Source of the DNA: Bowmanella denitrificans
Lineage (GTDB): Bacteria > Pseudomonadota > Gammaproteobacteria > Enterobacterales > Alteromonadaceae
Assembly: GCF_039522935.1 (NCBI RefSeq)
Contig: NZ_BAAAEI010000006.1
Span: forward strand, 1,202,238 to 1,266,237
Length of the DNA stretch: 64,000 bases
Direction of reading: 5' to 3'
The notes below the pieces were generated by a model. The model was not told the DNA's origin and made no database searches. It was given only the letters and a program-made list of their open reading frames with translations. This document shows positions 7,935 through 16,544 of this stretch, piece after piece. Position 1 is the first letter of the stretch. Every line of letters starts with the position of its first letter. Both the position numbers and the translations under genes were made by a program.

Positions 7935-8503
7935 TGCTGAAAAATCAAGTGAAGGTGCTGCTGTGGTTGCTGGCTTCTTTTGTTCTGGTTGAGCTGGTGA
8001 ATCTGCTCAGTGGTCGGGCCCTGAATCACTTCGCTATTCTGCCGCGCGAAGTGACATCGCTGCCCGGCATCCTGTTTATGCCCTGGCTGCATGGCAGCCT
8101 TGGCCACTTTATCGCCAATATAGTGCCGCTGGCTATTTTCTGGTTACTGATGCTGGAATATGGTTTGAAGCGCACCTTATGGGTAAGTGTTTGGATTGTA
8201 CTTGTTACCGGGCTGATGGTCTGGCTGTTCGGCCGTTTTGCCTATCATGTGGGCGCCAGTGGTTTGATTTACGGTCAGTTTGGTTTTCTGGTACTGGCCG
8301 GTTTTTATAGCCGCCAGTTAATTAAGTTACTGATTTCCCTGGCGGTAGGCTTTTTATACGGCGGAATGGTACTGGGCGTGCTGCCCAGCCAGCCTTTTGT
8401 GTCCTGGGAAGCGCACTTATTCGGTTTTATTGCCGGCCTGCTGGCAGCGAAATTCTGGCACGGTAGCAATACCAGCAAAAACTGGTCAAACAGGGCGCAA
8501 TAG
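7934..8503 (+). CDS. Rhomboid-family intramembrane serine protease
   Basis: 189 residues with about six membrane helices. The rhomboid dyad is present: Ser109 in GASGL and His161 in SWEAHLFGF. The oxyanion-type motif HGSLGHFIAN (53-62) precedes helix two. Such proteases cleave membrane helices within the bilayer; the substrate is unknown. The start was set at the ATG at 7934, which has GGAG eight bases before it. The in-frame ATG at 7892 arises only from the 34-bp duplication and would add 14 residues not expected in the family. It is last in the yjf operon, 56 bp behind yjfC. Confidence 0.88.
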   Translation: MLKNQVKVLLWLLASFVLVELVNLLSGRALNHFAILPREVTSLPGILFMPWLHGSLGHFIANIVPLAIFWLLMLEYGLKRTLWVSVWIVLVTGLMVWLFGRFAYHVGASGLIYGQFGFLVLAGFYSRQLIKLLISLAVGFLYGGMVLGVLPSQPFVSWEAHLFGFIAGLLAAKFWHGSNTSKNWSNRAQ

Positions 8504-8605
8504 CGTTAAAATCCCAACCCTTTCAGATACCCATTCGATTGGCCAAAGCCAGTTGCCAATGGAATGGGGTTATCCCGCGAATTAAACCATAAAGAGAGTG
8601 TTCCC

Positions 8606-9328
8606 ATGGGTAGAGCGTTTGAAGTCCGCAAGGTAGCGATGGCCAAAACCCAGGCCGTAAAAAGCAAAGTGTATTCTAAGTACGGAAAAGAAATTTATGT
8701 CGCCGCTAAAAGTGGTGGCCCGGATCCGGACACCAACGTCGCACTGAAGCGTTTGATGGAAAAAGCCAAAAAGGATCAGGTACCGGCTCATGTGGTAGAA
8801 AAAGCCATAGAAAAAGCCAAGGGTGCCGGTGGCGAAGACTATACCCCAGCTCGCTATGAAGGATACGGTCCCGGCAACTGCATGGTGATTGTTGACTGTC
8901 TGACCGACAACAACAACCGTACAATTACGGACGTACGTAACTGCTTTACCAAAACCAATTCGAAAATCGGCGCCCCCGGTGCTGTTATGCATATGTTTGA
9001 TCACCAGGCCATATTTGCCTTTAAGGGTGACGATGACGAGCCGGTATTGGAAGCACTGATGATGGCAGATGCGGATGTGACCGATGTGGAAGTGGAAGAC
9101 GGTATGGTCACTGTGTTTGCTCCTCATACCGAGTTTTACAAAGTAAAAACGGCACTCACCGAGGCCTTTGACGGTATTGAGTTTGAAACCGAAGAAATCA
9201 CCTTCGTACCGCAAACCACCACTAAGGTCAGTGGCGATGATGTTGCCATGTTTGAAAAGTTTATGAATATGCTGAACGACTGTGACGACGTTCAGGATAT
9301 TTATCACAACGCCGATATCGACGCCTAA
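8606..9328 (+). CDS. YebC/PmpR-family protein, YeeN type
   Basis: 240 residues. The text matches the YebC/PmpR family: KSKVYSKYGKEIYVAAK, PDPDTNVALKRLMEKAKKDQVP, YEGYGPGNCMVIVDCLTDN and the acidic C-terminus ending DDVQDIYHNADIDA. Three alpha/beta domains are expected. Some members act as transcriptional regulators and some have been linked to relief of ribosome stalling. Length and the N-terminus MGRAFEVRK (instead of MAGHSKW) place it nearer E. coli YeeN. The ATG at 8606 was preferred over an in-frame ATG at 8564 because it gives the family start and follows AAAGAGAG. Monocistronic, with a clear terminator after it. Confidence 0.9.
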   Translation: MGRAFEVRKVAMAKTQAVKSKVYSKYGKEIYVAAKSGGPDPDTNVALKRLMEKAKKDQVPAHVVEKAIEKAKGAGGEDYTPARYEGYGPGNCMVIVDCLTDNNNRTITDVRNCFTKTNSKIGAPGAVMHMFDHQAIFAFKGDDDEPVLEALMMADADVTDVEVEDGMVTVFAPHTEFYKVKTALTEAFDGIEFETEEITFVPQTTTKVSGDDVAMFEKFMNMLNDCDDVQDIYHNADIDA

Positions 9329-9335
9329 CTATTTG

Positions 9336-9359
9336 GCCGCCGTATCACGGCGGCTTTCT
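9336..9359 (+). terminator. Rho-independent terminator of the yebC-like gene
   Basis: GCCGCCGT (9336-9343) pairs with ACGGCGGC (9347-9354) around an ATC loop and is followed by TTTCT. It lies eight bases after the stop codon. Confidence 0.8.
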
Positions 9360-9506
9360 ACCCTCTTTTTGTCTGACTTGCATCCCTGCCATAAAAGGGC
9401 GAAGATGAATTATGCCTGCAATTCGCCTTGGATGGGCTAAACCCGAGTAGTGACGATGTTTTTTTACGCCGACCCACCGCGAGCTTGCCACCATGTCGAA
9501 GCTAGT

Positions 9507-10313
9507 ATGCCGACCAGCAAATACCGGGTGATAAATCGGCTTAGTGCCCTGTTCAGAATTTTTAGCCTGTACTGTCTGTGCCACTCTGCTTTCAGCCATG
9601 CCGACACCCCCACCTGGCAATTGGTAACCGAGCACTTTCCCCCATTTAGTTATGAACAACAGGGCCAGATGAAGGGCTTCTCCTCCGATTTGGTCAAGCT
9701 GCTGATGGAAGACAATAACCTGACTTACCAGTTTTCCCTCTATCCCTGGGCAAGAGCCTATCAACTGGCGCTGGATACCCCCAATACATTGCTCTATTCG
9801 GTGGGGCGCACCGAAGAGCGTGAAGCAAGCTTTTATTGGGTCGGGCCGCTGGCCAGTATTAATGTCTGGTTATGGCAACCGCCTGGCGATCCGGCATTGG
9901 ATCTGCAGGACAGCCAGCAAATGCGAAAATTCAGAATTGCGGTGATCCGCAAAAGTGCCGTGGAAAAGAAACTGGCCATTGATAAGCGCTTTACTAAGGA
10001 AAACACCTACCCGGTCACGGAAATTGAAGATGCCTTGTTAATGCTGTCGCACCGACGGGTGGACGGCGTTCTGATGGCCAGCAATATGGAAAAAGACAAA
10101 GCTACACTGCTGGAGAAGCTCAAGGACAAAGTAGAAAAGCGTCAGATGGTTATGGAACTCCCCCTGTATGCGGCCTTGCACAAAGCATCAGGTAAGGAAA
10201 CCGCCGAGCATCTGCAGCAGTCCCTGTTCAAGCTGCGTGGCAATGGCAAATATCAGCAATTGCTGGACGAGTATGGACTGGGACCGGAACTGGTGATGCG
10301 CCATCTGAAGTAA
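9507..10313 (+). CDS. Periplasmic solute-binding protein, family 3-like
   Basis: 268 residues from the chosen start. A signal peptide is visible (basic start, then LFRIFSLYCLCHSAFSHA), with cleavage likely before DTPTW. The mature part has the bacterial family-3 binding-protein layout: TEHFPPFSYEQQGQMKGFSSDLVKLLM, then the central SVGRTEEREASFYWVGP and the second-lobe IAVIRKSAVEKKL. There is no transport permease or ATPase nearby, so it may act as a sensor component rather than in uptake. A longer reading from 9450 is possible, but the ATG at 9507 leaves a normal signal peptide. A histidine kinase gene starts 96 bp downstream, which could be its signalling partner (inference). Confidence 0.8.
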   Translation: MPTSKYRVINRLSALFRIFSLYCLCHSAFSHADTPTWQLVTEHFPPFSYEQQGQMKGFSSDLVKLLMEDNNLTYQFSLYPWARAYQLALDTPNTLLYSVGRTEEREASFYWVGPLASINVWLWQPPGDPALDLQDSQQMRKFRIAVIRKSAVEKKLAIDKRFTKENTYPVTEIEDALLMLSHRRVDGVLMASNMEKDKATLLEKLKDKVEKRQMVMELPLYAALHKASGKETAEHLQQSLFKLRGNGKYQQLLDEYGLGPELVMRHLK

Positions 10314-10409
10314 GCCCGGATAAAGGCCCCTTCGCTGCTCACATAACTGCATGAAATTTGTGGCTATTGCTATGCTTAATAGGCAGTGTTCCTTTACCCA
10401 TACGTTTTT

Positions 10410-12443
10410 ATGCGTCTTTTGTATGCAATTGTTGTGCTTTGGCTATATCTTCCTCAGGCCCATTGTGCGCCATTTAGCGAGGAAGAATTTGAGTCACTAC
10501 GAGCTCAAATAAGGGCCGTGGCAGCAAACTCTCCGGCCCAGGCGGCAGACAAAACCGACGAGCTGCTTCAGCTTCATCAGATGCAACTCACCCAGGCACA
10601 AAAAATCCGTCTGCTCTATGGTAAAGCCTGGTTTCAGATTCAGGTGGACGACATTGATTTGGCCATGCAAACCCTGGCACAGTGCAAACATATGAGCCAG
10701 ACGGTAGACAGTGACACCATTCTGTTCAGCTATTACAGCATCAGCGCGTCGGCTTTCAGTAATCTGGCCATGTACCAGCGCGCGCTGGAAAATTTTCTCG
10801 AAAGCTACCGTATCGCCCGGTTGATGGATACCGAGCAGTATGTGCGCCAGACCGAGAACAATATTGGCCACATTTATTTAAAAATGGGCCGCTATATTCA
10901 GGCGCAGGAATATTTCCAGCGTTTTTATGATGACGCCAAGGCCAGAGAGCTTCCTTCGCAAATGGCCACTGGGCTGAACAATCTGGGTGAAGCCTGGTAC
11001 GGCCAGCAGTTGTATCAGGAAGCGCTCAGGGCCCATCAGCAGAGCCTGGCAATCCGCGAGCAGCATCAATTTACCTACCACTCCTCCTGGTCACACCATA
11101 ATCTGGGACGTACCTACCTGGCCCTTGGTGACATACAAAAAGCGCAGAGGCATTTAACCCTGGCTATTCAGATCCGGCAGCAGAGTAACCCGTCCGAAAG
11201 CATTGGCCCAATGTTGGATCTGGCCAGAATCAAAATCGACCAATCTGACTGGCAATCGGCCGAGCCGCTACTCACCGAAGCCCTGAGTCTGGCCCAAAGC
11301 AGCCAGCGATTCCAGGAGCGCGCCGATGCCTATCAGTTGCTGATGCGCTATCACCAGGCCCAGGAAAACTGGCCGGCGGCGCTGAGCGCGGCAAATCAAT
11401 ATGCGCAGAGCAAGTTTGATCTGCTTAACCGCCAGGCCCAAATCGGTGTGGCATTCTATGCAGCACAACTGGACTTAGCCGCTAAAGACAATGATATTGC
11501 CAGGCTCACCCAGCAAAATGCCATTGCCAGTGCCAAAACAGAATCGGCCCGCCAGCAAATGCTGACCCTAATTGTGGCAGTCACCTTGGTGGGGGTGATC
11601 ACCCTGCTGTTTATTGCCAGAATCAGAGCCAAAAATCAGCAGTTGAGTCAGACCTTGCAGCACCTTAAAAGCACCCAGCGCAAACTGGCCGACGCGGAAA
11701 AGATGTCAGCCATGACCACCCTGGTATCCGGTATGGCTCATCAACTGAACACCCCGCTTGGACTGGTCATTACGTCGGTATCCACGCTGAAAGACCGGCT
11801 CAGTCAAACCAAAGAAAAACTGCATAATAAGCAACTGAGTGGCAACCAACTGAGTCGCTTCCTTGAAGAAGCAGATGAAATACTGGCGCTTACCAATCGC
11901 AATACCGAGCGGGCCGCTGATATGATTGCCAGATTCAAACTTATCTCCACCAGCCTGGAATCGTCTGAAATGAAACACTTCGATGTGGTGGGTTTTCTTA
12001 ATGACCGGCTGCAATTATTAAAGCGCACCCTGAATAAGGACGTGGATATTGTAATTCAGGGAGAACCCGTGGAGATTTACTCTTATCCTGATGTACTGTT
12101 TAAAGCCATCTCACAGTTGCTGGAGAATTCCTGTGAACATGGCTTTAGCCAACAACAGGCTGCCCAGGTCAGTATCCGTGTGATTCAAAGTGGTAAAAAT
12201 CTAACGCTGGTGTATCAGGACAACGGCTCGGGTATCAGTAAAGACAAACAAAAACATATTTTCAACCCCTTCTACACCAGCCAGCTGGGCAAAGGCAATC
12301 TGGGCCTTGGCCTGAATATTCTGTATAACGCAGTAGTGCATATTCTGGGGGGGGAAGTCTATCTTGAACCCACAGACAGCGGCGCTTGCTTTGTAATTGT
12401 CCTGCCGTTGAAAATTAATAACCATAGCATTAATAGTGACTAA
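10410..12443 (+). CDS. TPR-containing membrane histidine kinase
   Basis: 677 residues. A signal peptide (MRLLYAIVVLWLYLPQAHC) leads into a periplasmic helical region of about 350 residues with several tetratricopeptide repeats (for example NNIGHIYLKMGRYIQAQEYF and NNLGEAWYGQQLYQEALRAH). A membrane helix at about 384-405 (TLIVAVTLVGVITLLFIA) is followed by a coiled coil and the kinase core. The phospho-acceptor His444 sits in GMAHQLNTPLG. The ATP-binding part has LLENSCEHGF (N box), DNGSGIS (G1) and GKGNLGLGLNIL (G2). The GTG at 10386 is an alternative start; the ATG at 10410 fits the signal peptide better. No receiver domain and no response-regulator gene adjoins it. Confidence 0.9.
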   Translation: MRLLYAIVVLWLYLPQAHCAPFSEEEFESLRAQIRAVAANSPAQAADKTDELLQLHQMQLTQAQKIRLLYGKAWFQIQVDDIDLAMQTLAQCKHMSQTVDSDTILFSYYSISASAFSNLAMYQRALENFLESYRIARLMDTEQYVRQTENNIGHIYLKMGRYIQAQEYFQRFYDDAKARELPSQMATGLNNLGEAWYGQQLYQEALRAHQQSLAIREQHQFTYHSSWSHHNLGRTYLALGDIQKAQRHLTLAIQIRQQSNPSESIGPMLDLARIKIDQSDWQSAEPLLTEALSLAQSSQRFQERADAYQLLMRYHQAQENWPAALSAANQYAQSKFDLLNRQAQIGVAFYAAQLDLAAKDNDIARLTQQNAIASAKTESARQQMLTLIVAVTLVGVITLLFIARIRAKNQQLSQTLQHLKSTQRKLADAEKMSAMTTLVSGMAHQLNTPLGLVITSVSTLKDRLSQTKEKLHNKQLSGNQLSRFLEEADEILALTNRNTERAADMIARFKLISTSLESSEMKHFDVVGFLNDRLQLLKRTLNKDVDIVIQGEPVEIYSYPDVLFKAISQLLENSCEHGFSQQQAAQVSIRVIQSGKNLTLVYQDNGSGISKDKQKHIFNPFYTSQLGKGNLGLGLNILYNAVVHILGGEVYLEPTDSGACFVIVLPLKINNHSINSD

Positions 12444-12866
12444 CAAGGCCTTTCGTTCCCCGCCCAGCCAATAATAGTTAACAAAAACAAAACAACTTAT
12501 TGACCACTTTATATCAAAATGCTAGCGTAAATCTATCTGGACCTGTTTAGCATGGAACGCTATGTATTACCTCTATTTTGACTTCCGTTCTGCTTATCCC
12601 CAACAAGACCTTGAAGGCTTGTATGGTGCGTCATGCTTAAATCACTGTCCTAACGCGTTAAGTTTCTCTGGCCTCGGCCATAGAGCCACATTGTGGGTTT
12701 GCTAGTTAATCTCTAGGTTATTGGAAATACATGCGTCACGAAAGGCTCGGGAAAATAACAGCTGGTATACACTGAAGCCAAACCAAACAGTATTCGCTGT
12801 CCATAGACTGAATAACAGGATGCTGAAATGCGCCCTGATTAAATTGATTAAGCAGGAGTTAAAAAC
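12444..12866. other. Intergenic region, no gene seen
   Basis: 423 bp between the kinase and the tandem secreted-protein genes. I see no convincing coding region. TTGACC near 12500 is followed 17 bases later by only a weak -10 (TAGCGT). AGGAG at 12854-12858 is the ribosome site for the next gene. The base composition becomes AT-rich from about here and stays so until about 15220. Confidence 0.5.
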
Positions 12867-14042
12867 TTGTTTCAGTTTATTAGCCGGACGGCTCTCTTAT
12901 TTTTATTATCTGGACTTTTTGGTACTTGTTTTTTTGCTATGGCGAATGAAGAAGACCAGCATTGGCAGCAAATTGTCTTTACCCCTAAATTTTATGAACT
13001 GGAGCGGCTTTTCCTCGATGCGGGCTGTGATCTCTATTTTCCTGGAAGCTATCTTTATGATCTGACTGAAGGCAGATGGTTGAGCTACAAAGAGTCGGTT
13101 CAGCGCTATCTGGACTATAGTGAAATTTTTACCAATCAGGTATGTAATATTAGAATTAGTCCTGAAAAATTAACCGCACTATTGGATATCACACCTACGC
13201 AAGACTCTGGACTGATCTTTTTATTATTTGATAGAGTTATCAGCGAACAAGACCCTACCAGTTGGATATTTGTACTTGAAGCATCTAAAAAAGCAAAAAA
13301 ACTGTATAAAAAAACCATGCAATTATCAGCCACATTAAGTCTGCCCAAATTTAAAATAAATATGGTGCAGATTGGTGAAATTCCTTATGCAGAGTTCAAA
13401 AAAGTACGAGAGCAGGAAGAAAGTCAAGAGATCAGCCCATTAAGAGATAATAGTATGTATAAATTTTCAGGCGTAAAAGCATTGTTGTTATTGCTGTCAG
13501 GACTGTTCAATACTTGCGTTCTTGCCACAGCTAATCAGATTGAAGACCAGCATTGGCAGCAAATTGTCTTTACTCCTAAATTTTATGAACTGGAGCGTTT
13601 TTTTCTGGATGCGGGCTGTGATCTAAAATACCCCGTAGGCTATCTCTATAATCTAACTGAAGGTAAATGGTTAAGCTATAAAGAGTCGATACAGCTCTAT
13701 CCAGACTACAGCGTTCTGTTTTTCAATCAAGTGTGTAATATTGAAATAACTCCTGAGAGATTAATCGCATTACTGGATATAGAACCTGAGCAAGATTCAG
13801 GCTTGATCTTTATATTTTTTGATCGCGTCATGAGTCAACAGGACCCTACCAGTTGGGTGGATATTTTAGATGTTTCGGCTAAAACCAAGAATTTATACAG
13901 AAAAAAAGTAAAAATATCAGCTCAGCTACCACTACCTAAATTCAGAATCAATATGATTAAAAAGGGTGAGATTCCTTATGCTGAATTCAAGAAAGCACAC
14001 AAAAAAGAGGCACAGTTAAACCAGCCACCTTGGGATGATTAA
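12867..14042 (+). CDS. Fused double copy of an unrecognised secreted protein (units 1 and 2)
   Basis: 391 residues made of two copies of the same domain of about 165 residues. The start is TTG at 12867, with AGGAG eight bases upstream. Unit 1 has a signal peptide (MFQFISRTALLFLLSG...FFAMA) and a mature part starting NEEDQHWQQIVFTPKFYELE. At residue 197 (ATG, 13455) a second complete signal-peptide-like segment (MYKFSGVKALLLLLSGLF...) begins in frame, followed by unit 2. So the frame looks like two genes joined by loss of a stop codon, or unit 2 is also started internally. Each unit has two conserved cysteines (AGCDL and VCNI), possibly a disulphide. Also conserved are WLSYKES, QDPTSW, LPKF+IN and GEIPYAEFK. 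I do not recognise the family. The DNA is AT-rich relative to its neighbours, suggesting transfer. Confidence 0.85.
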   Translation: MFQFISRTALLFLLSGLFGTCFFAMANEEDQHWQQIVFTPKFYELERLFLDAGCDLYFPGSYLYDLTEGRWLSYKESVQRYLDYSEIFTNQVCNIRISPEKLTALLDITPTQDSGLIFLLFDRVISEQDPTSWIFVLEASKKAKKLYKKTMQLSATLSLPKFKINMVQIGEIPYAEFKKVREQEESQEISPLRDNSMYKFSGVKALLLLLSGLFNTCVLATANQIEDQHWQQIVFTPKFYELERFFLDAGCDLKYPVGYLYNLTEGKWLSYKESIQLYPDYSVLFFNQVCNIEITPERLIALLDIEPEQDSGLIFIFFDRVMSQQDPTSWVDILDVSAKTKNLYRKKVKISAQLPLPKFRINMIKKGEIPYAEFKKAHKKEAQLNQPPWDD

Positions 14043-14631
14043 AAAGATGAGAGAGATATTCAAAAAAATTGTCTTCTCGCTATTTTTTTCAAGTTTAATG
14101 AGTAAAGCATGCCTTGCGGTCGAAATGCAGGAAGAACAGCATTGGCAACAAATTGTCTTTACCCCTAAATTTTATGAACTGGAGCGTTTCTTTCTGGACG
14201 CGGGCTGTGATCTTGTTTTTCCGGGAACCTATTTATACAATTTAAATGACGGGAAGTGGTTAAGCTATAAAGAATCAGTGCAACTCTATCCAGGTTTTAC
14301 CGAATTATTTGTCAAACAGCGTTGCAACATTGATATCCCACCCGAAAAACTAATTGCACTGCTGGATATCTCTCCTAAAGAAGATACCGGCTTGATCTTT
14401 ATATTGTTCGACCGCGTTATGAGTCAACAGGACCCTACCAGTTGGGTAAATATTTTAGACATTTCGGAAGAGTATAAGAATTTATACAAGAAAAGAATGC
14501 AACTATCAGCGCAACTGCCTCTGCCTAAATTCAGAATCAATATGATCACTAAAGGTGAGATTCCTTATGCTGAATTCAAGAAGGCACACGAAAAAAAGGC
14601 ACAGTTAAACCAGCCACCTTTGGATGATTAA
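14035..14631 (+). CDS. Unrecognised secreted protein, tandem unit 3
   Basis: 198 residues, a single-domain paralogue of the units before and after it. Signal peptide MIKKMREIFKK...SSLMSKACLA, then mature VEMQEEQHWQQIVF. Conserved cysteines are in AGCDL and in RCNID (VCNI in the other units). The start ATG overlaps the previous stop in the string ATGATTAA, so translation is probably coupled; an ATG at 14047 is the alternative start. Near-identity of its first 60 residues with unit 4, and greater divergence later, points to recent duplication with gene conversion. Function unknown. Confidence 0.85.
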   Translation: MIKKMREIFKKIVFSLFFSSLMSKACLAVEMQEEQHWQQIVFTPKFYELERFFLDAGCDLVFPGTYLYNLNDGKWLSYKESVQLYPGFTELFVKQRCNIDIPPEKLIALLDISPKEDTGLIFILFDRVMSQQDPTSWVNILDISEEYKNLYKKRMQLSAQLPLPKFRINMITKGEIPYAEFKKAHEKKAQLNQPPLDD

Positions 14632-15220
14632 AAAGATGAGAGAGACTTTCAAAAAAACTGTTTTCTCGATATTTGTTTCAAGTTTAATGAGTAAAGCATG
14701 CCTTGCGGTCGAAATGCAGGAAGAACAGCATTGGCAACAAATTGTCTTTACCCCTAAATTTTATGAACTGGAGCGATTTTTCCTTGATGCGGGCTGTGAT
14801 CTCGTTTTTCCTGGAACCTATTTATACAATTTAAATGAAGGAAAGTGGTTAAGCTATAAAGAGTCGGTTCAGCTCTATCCTGACTACAGTGAGCTGTTTA
14901 CAAATCAAGTGTGTAATATAGAAATAAGTCCTGAGAGATTAACAACTTTACTGGATATCGTACCCAAGCAAGATTCAGGCTTAATCTTTATATTTTTTGA
15001 TAGCGTGATGAGTCAACAGGACCCTACCAGCTGGGTAGATATTTTAGATGTTTCGGCAAAGGCTAAGAATTTATACCGGAATAGTTTGCAACTATCAGCG
15101 CAGCTACCACTGCCTAAATTCAGAATCAATATGGTCACTAAAGGTGAGATTCCTTATGCCGAATTTAAACAAAGGCGAGAGATGGAAGCAAAACTGAATC
15201 AGCCGCCTGAGGGAAACTAA
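14624..15220 (+). CDS. Unrecognised secreted protein, tandem unit 4
   Basis: 198 residues, the fourth copy. The signal peptide is almost identical to unit 3 (SSLMSKACLA). The middle (SPERLTTLLDIVPKQDSGLIFIFFD) is closer to unit 2 than to unit 3, so the family looks mosaic. The start again overlaps the preceding stop as ATGATTAA. The C-terminus ends GEIPYAEFKQRREMEAKLNQPPEGN. The gene is followed after 52 bases by an adaptor-ATPase-permease operon on the same strand, so the secreted proteins may belong to that system (inference from position only). Confidence 0.85.
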   Translation: MIKKMRETFKKTVFSIFVSSLMSKACLAVEMQEEQHWQQIVFTPKFYELERFFLDAGCDLVFPGTYLYNLNEGKWLSYKESVQLYPDYSELFTNQVCNIEISPERLTTLLDIVPKQDSGLIFIFFDSVMSQQDPTSWVDILDVSAKAKNLYRNSLQLSAQLPLPKFRINMVTKGEIPYAEFKQRREMEAKLNQPPEGN

Positions 15221-15272
15221 CTGGCAATTCGCACCACAGTGTGTAGCCATACTGATGCATGCAGGATAAAAA

Positions 15273-16544
15273 ATGCAGGAACCATTAACGATACCGGCTA
15301 ACAACAGCCCTTGGAAAAGGGCGCTACTGTTAACCACAACAGCCGCTGGACTGGCCATTCTGATCTGGCTTGTATTGTTGCTGGGGCAGCAGTTATCCCC
15401 TGCCGCGCCGGCAGATCTGAAAGTTGCGCAGGCCGACTGGGGGCCAGTGCAGGCCAGGGTCAGCGGCTATGGGCGCTTAAGTGCGGTCAGTAATACCTCG
15501 GTCATTGCGCAAGTGGAGGGGGTGATTGCCGATCTGAAAGTGTATCCCGGCACCACAGTGAAAAAAGGTGACTTGCTGGTACAACTGCAAAGCCCCAGGC
15601 TGGTCAGGCAACTGGCACAAGCCAGGCTGGACTGGTATCAGGCGCAGGCCGAATATCAGTCTGCTCTGGTGGACATTGAACGTCAGGGCATGGAGGTTAA
15701 AAAGCAGTTGGATGTGGCCGGTATTGATGTGGAAATGGCCCGGCAGGAACTGGATATACTGACGCAATTAAAGCAGAAGCAGATTGTTTCTGAACTGGAA
15801 CATCAGCGCGCCACAGCCATTCTGGCCAAGGCAACGCTGCAACTGACTCAGGCCCAGCAAAGCTATACCTTCTGGCAGCAGGCATTGTCGTCAAAACGCC
15901 AGGCCGCCGAGTATACCCTCAAAGCCGCCGAAGAGAAGCTGGATATCGCCCGCCAGGATATCGACAAACTAAATATCTACGCCACCAAAGACGGCATTCT
16001 GAACAGCCTGGGTGAACAGGTGGAACTGGGTAAAGTGGCCCGCGAAGGAGATGTGCTGGGGGTGATTCTGGACCCGGATATGCTGATGGCCGATGTATTT
16101 GTCAGTGCCGCCGATGCCTTACACCTTACCCTGGGCATGGCTGCCGAAGTCAGTATGCTGTCAGGAGAGTTTTCCGCCAGCGTATATCGGATTTACCCTA
16201 AGGTGGAAAACAACCTGATGCAGGTCACCCTGGCGTTCGACGCACCTTTGCCCGCGGCCGCCAAAGACAATATGGAGCTGTCTGCCAGTATCCTGGTGGC
16301 GGACATTGCCCATAGCCTGCGATTGCCCCTGCCGGCATACCCCATTAAAGCCAACAGCGAAAATCTCTTTTATGTACAACAAGGGCAGGACTATATTCGC
16401 CAACCCCTGGCAACCGGTCTGGTTGGCCAGCACTATGTGCAGGTTCTGCACGGGATCGAGGCACAACAAAAGGTGCTGATTCAGTATCCGCCAGCCTGGC
16501 AAAACAAACCGCGCATCACCCAAAAGGACATGAACATTGAATAA
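15273..16544 (+). CDS. HlyD/MacA-like periplasmic adaptor protein
   Basis: 423 residues. One N-terminal membrane helix at about 15-37 (ALLLTTTAAGLAILIWLVLLLG), then a biotinyl-lipoyl-like half (VSGYGRLSAVSNTSVIAQVEGVI ... VKKGDLLVQL). A long alpha-helical hairpin rich in Q and A spans about 105-235, followed by the second lipoyl half (ATKDGILNSLGEQVELGKVAREGDVLGVI) and beta-barrel domains. This is the plan of membrane-fusion proteins working with MacB/FtsX-type ABC transporters. AGGA lies seven bases before the ATG. It overlaps the ATPase gene by eight bases. No outer-membrane channel gene is present nearby. Confidence 0.9.
   Translation: MQEPLTIPANNSPWKRALLLTTTAAGLAILIWLVLLLGQQLSPAAPADLKVAQADWGPVQARVSGYGRLSAVSNTSVIAQVEGVIADLKVYPGTTVKKGDLLVQLQSPRLVRQLAQARLDWYQAQAEYQSALVDIERQGMEVKKQLDVAGIDVEMARQELDILTQLKQKQIVSELEHQRATAILAKATLQLTQAQQSYTFWQQALSSKRQAAEYTLKAAEEKLDIARQDIDKLNIYATKDGILNSLGEQVELGKVAREGDVLGVILDPDMLMADVFVSAADALHLTLGMAAEVSMLSGEFSASVYRIYPKVENNLMQVTLAFDAPLPAAAKDNMELSASILVADIAHSLRLPLPAYPIKANSENLFYVQQGQDYIRQPLATGLVGQHYVQVLHGIEAQQKVLIQYPPAWQNKPRITQKDMNIE

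Noticed and set aside
12721..13065. Overlapping frame of 114 residues ahead of the tandem secreted proteins
   Set aside because: It runs out of frame through the signal peptide and conserved domain of unit 1, which is supported by four paralogues.
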